This document shows positions 5,033 to 7,025 of a stretch of 7,025 nucleotides of DNA, in pieces; position 1 is the first letter of the stretch, and every line of letters starts with the position of its first letter. Below the pieces are notes generated by a model. That model did no database searches. It saw only the letters and a list, made by a program, of their open reading frames with translations, and had not been told where the DNA came from. A program made the position numbers and the translations under genes. This DNA is from Verrucomicrobiota bacterium (GTDB taxonomy: Bacteria; Verrucomicrobiota; Verrucomicrobiia; Limisphaerales; JADLHS01). The stretch is taken from the NCBI GenBank assembly GCA_004297495.1, contig SCTL01000449.1, forward strand, positions 1-7,025, read 5' to 3'.

Positions 5033-7025
5033 TCACGGCGTCGGCGTTTCACGGACGCGGTAGAAGCGCTGTGCTTGCAGCGGATCGCCATCGAGGATCA
5101 GTTCTGGCCCGCCGCTGCCGGGGATCGTCGTGAGCGGCGTCCAGGTGGCGTCGTTCAGGTCGTTCTTGTATTCGACCGCGTAGTCGTAACCGAGCCGAGT
5201 GTTGACGAGGAAGTTGAACGAGCCATCGAGCACGTTGTGATCGAAGAGCACCGGCAGATTCGGCGGCCAGAGCCCGAGGTCAGCGGACACGGTTTCGGCG
5301 AAGCCACAGGCGTTGCTCACCACCGCGCTGTAAGCGCCCGCGTCTCCGGCGCTGAAGGCCGCGATTGAATACGAGCTGCTGTTGGCACCGGGCAGGTCCG
5401 CGTTGTTTTTCTTCCACTGATACGTGAAGGGCGCGGTGCCGTTCGCGGCGACGCTCAAGGTGACGGGCGAGCCGGCTTCAACAGTTTGCGAGTCCGGCGC
5501 GCTGGTGATTTCCGGCGCGAGGCAGGTTTCGGCTTCGTCGGGAATGCCGTTGTTGTTCACGTCCTGGCTCGTGCCGAGATCAATGTCAATCGCGTCATCC
5601 ACGCCGTTGTTGTTGTAGTCGTGGCCGCTCAACGGAATTATTTCGATGTCCGGATTGAAGTTGCAGTAACCGACCGGCACCGGCGAGAAGCCGCCAGTAT
5701 TCGCGATGACGCATTGATTTTGCGGCAGCACTCCCGGTCCACCGACGGAGAGTTGGAGGTTCGTGCAGGGACTGCAAATCCCGAAGCGCCCGCTCTTCGG
5801 CCACGACAGACCTGGCGCGATGGCCGAGATGCCGGGACAGCCCGCGGCGTTGATGCTGGCGGCGAAGGCGGCGGCCAGCGTGTTGTCGTTGCCGGAGCAA
5901 ACCGGGCCGGCGTTGGTGTTGCTCAGGCTGACGCAGCACGGCGCAGTGATGGCCCAACTCCACTTCAAGCAGTTCGGAACACCGACGATTCGGAACCACG
6001 TGTAGTTATTCCAATTGCACGGGCCGGCGGGCGGGCAGGTCGGGAACGGCGGCTGCGGTCCGACGAGCGTCAACTGGCCGGCACCCGTGATGCCGGTCGG
6101 GCTGCCAACGCGGATGAAATATTTCTGGCCCGCGATGGCGTTGAACGTCACGTAGGACTGCGTGGACGGTCCGCACGGTCCGGCACCGACGCCCGCGTCG
6201 TCGTTGCACGTGACCAGCGCGAGGCTGCTGCAATTCAGTCCGGAATAGACATTCAACACGGTATTGATGGCGCTGCCGCAAGTGTTCAGCCAGACCTGGC
6301 CGGCACACGGCGCGATGAAGCTGTACCAGACATCCTGGAACGGGATGCACGGGCCGGAGAGCGGGCCGTCGGTGAGCGCACCGCAGTTGTTCCAAGCGTA
6401 AGTGCCCGGAGTGATGGGCACGGCGTTGGCGCAAAGATCGTTCGTCGGCGCGGTGAGGCTTTGCTGAATGTTGAGCCGGAACTGACCGGAGACATTCGGA
6501 ATGCCGGACACGCGGATGTGATAAGTCACGCCGGCGACGCCCGGGAAGCCGATGATGGAATTCTTCTTACACGGCGGCGGAACGATCATGTTGTTGTTAC
6601 ACGCGATCTGGATCAGCGAACCGCAACCACCGGTGTAAGCCGAGAGCACGGTGTCGAACGTGTTCGAGCCGGGACAGGTGCCACAGGTGTCAATCGTGAT
6701 CGGGCCGTTGCACTGCGGCGTGAAGGTGTACCAAACGTCGTTGGCCGTAATCGAACCGGCGCACGGCAGCGGGATCGTCGGGATGTTGTTGCTCAGGGAC
6801 GGCGTGGCGCAATCGGTGGTGCCGCACGCGGCCGGGCTGCCGATGTTCACGGCAATGGCGTTGGTGCAATAATCATTGGGCGGCGGCGTGACCGATTGTT
6901 GAGCCTGAATGGCGAACCAGCCGTATGCGCCCGCCGCGCCGGAGACGCGGATCAAATAGGTCTGACCCGCAACCGCCGGGAAGGTGATGATGGATTGCAG
7001 GCCGCACCCGTTGTTGTTGCACGCG
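5033..7025 (-). CDS. Large Cys-rich exported repeat protein, C-terminal part (5' end beyond window)
   Basis: There are 663 residues visible before the TGA at 5035-5033. The frame is open to the right edge, so the true start is outside; a TTG near 6955 falls in the middle of a repeat and is not a start. Visible residues 1-46 are the end of one repeat (CNNNGCG...GQTYLIRVSG). Repeats at about 49-191 and 193-323 each have ND.C.NA near their start, then DVWY.F, a D/N-T-C-G element, CN(N/D) and a Y.IRV ending, which resemble PPC-like extracellular beta domains. Residues about 325-463 form a Cys-rich module (11 Cys) that I do not recognise. Residues 469-499 hold two calcium-loop-like motifs, DYNNNGVDD and DVNNNGIPDE, as in dockerin or thrombospondin type 3 repeats. 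An Ig-like domain follows (about 504-585; YQWKKNN, DAGAYSAVVSN), then a C-terminal module ending RFYRVR. No catalytic residues were seen. It is probably secreted and disulfide-stabilised, with a binding or structural role (inferred). It converges on the DUF3826-like gene with a shared terminator. Confidence 0.85.
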   Translation of the reverse strand, partial: ACNNNGCGLQSIITFPAVAGQTYLIRVSGAAGAYGWFAIQAQQSVTPPPNDYCTNAIAVNIGSPAACGTTDCATPSLSNNIPTIPLPCAGSITANDVWYTFTPQCNGPITIDTCGTCPGSNTFDTVLSAYTGGCGSLIQIACNNNMIVPPPCKKNSIIGFPGVAGVTYHIRVSGIPNVSGQFRLNIQQSLTAPTNDLCANAVPITPGTYAWNNCGALTDGPLSGPCIPFQDVWYSFIAPCAGQVWLNTCGSAINTVLNVYSGLNCSSLALVTCNDDAGVGAGPCGPSTQSYVTFNAIAGQKYFIRVGSPTGITGAGQLTLVGPQPPFPTCPPAGPCNWNNYTWFRIVGVPNCLKWSWAITAPCCVSLSNTNAGPVCSGNDNTLAAAFAASINAAGCPGISAIAPGLSWPKSGRFGICSPCTNLQLSVGGPGVLPQNQCVIANTGGFSPVPVGYCNFNPDIEIIPLSGHDYNNNGVDDAIDIDLGTSQDVNNNGIPDEAETCLAPEITSAPDSQTVEAGSPVTLSVAANGTAPFTYQWKKNNADLPGANSSSYSIAAFSAGDAGAYSAVVSNACGFAETVSADLGLWPPNLPVLFDHNVLDGSFNFLVNTRLGYDYAVEYKNDLNDATWTPLTTIPGSGGPELILDGDPLQAQRFYRVRETPTP

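Noticed and set aside
5075..6872. Plus-strand open frames opposite the right-hand gene (5075-5368, 5424-5618, 5763-6005, 6651-6872)
   Set aside because: They are short antisense frames within a clearly coding minus-strand gene, with no domains or export signals.
6953..6955. TTG as the start of the right-hand gene
   Set aside because: The frame continues upstream to the window edge, and the residues before the TTG (CNNNGCG, then GQTY) complete a PPC-like repeat, so the TTG is internal.

Overview
The window reads as accessory, secretome-rich sequence from a Verrucomicrobiota-like bacterium (Pedosphaera/Limisphaerales style); this is an inference from style, not a marker-gene assignment. The supporting traits are GC-rich DNA and long exported proteins built from concanavalin-like, Ig-like and PPC-like modules. 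Two of the proteins also carry a module ending in QFYRLR or RFYRVR, and a long perfect palindrome lies between genes.

Layout. (1) 1-1203, minus: the N-terminal 401 residues of an exported protein, with a signal peptide, a LamG-like domain and the start of a bacterial Ig-like repeat series; it runs off the left edge. (2) 1204-1357: a short spacer with no confident signal. (3) 1358-3898, minus: a secreted multidomain pectate lyase of the PL1 family (LamG-like, FYRLR module, two Ig-like domains, parallel beta-helix lyase). Its annotated start looks doubtful because the best signal peptide is split between two frames. (4) 3899-4121: a divergent intergenic region that probably holds both promoters. 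(5) 4122-4883, plus: a small exported protein that I recognise as DUF3826-like. (6) 4884-5032: a convergent intergenic region with a 28-bp perfect inverted repeat, then a separate 12-bp-stem bidirectional terminator. (7) 5033-7025, minus: the C-terminal 663 residues of a large Cys-rich exported repeat protein, with PPC-like repeats, a Cys-rich module, two DxNNNG calcium-loop motifs, one Ig-like domain and the FYRVR module; its 5' end lies beyond the right edge.

Together, the PL1 lyase and the divergent DUF3826-like gene suggest a small pectin (homogalacturonan) degradation locus. The flanking proteins look like large surface or secreted binding/adhesion proteins and have no catalytic motif I can see. 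No RNA genes, CRISPR arrays, transposases or phage genes were found. The points most worth checking are the frame break in the lyase signal peptide, the palindrome, and the uncharacterised Cys-rich module in the right-hand gene.
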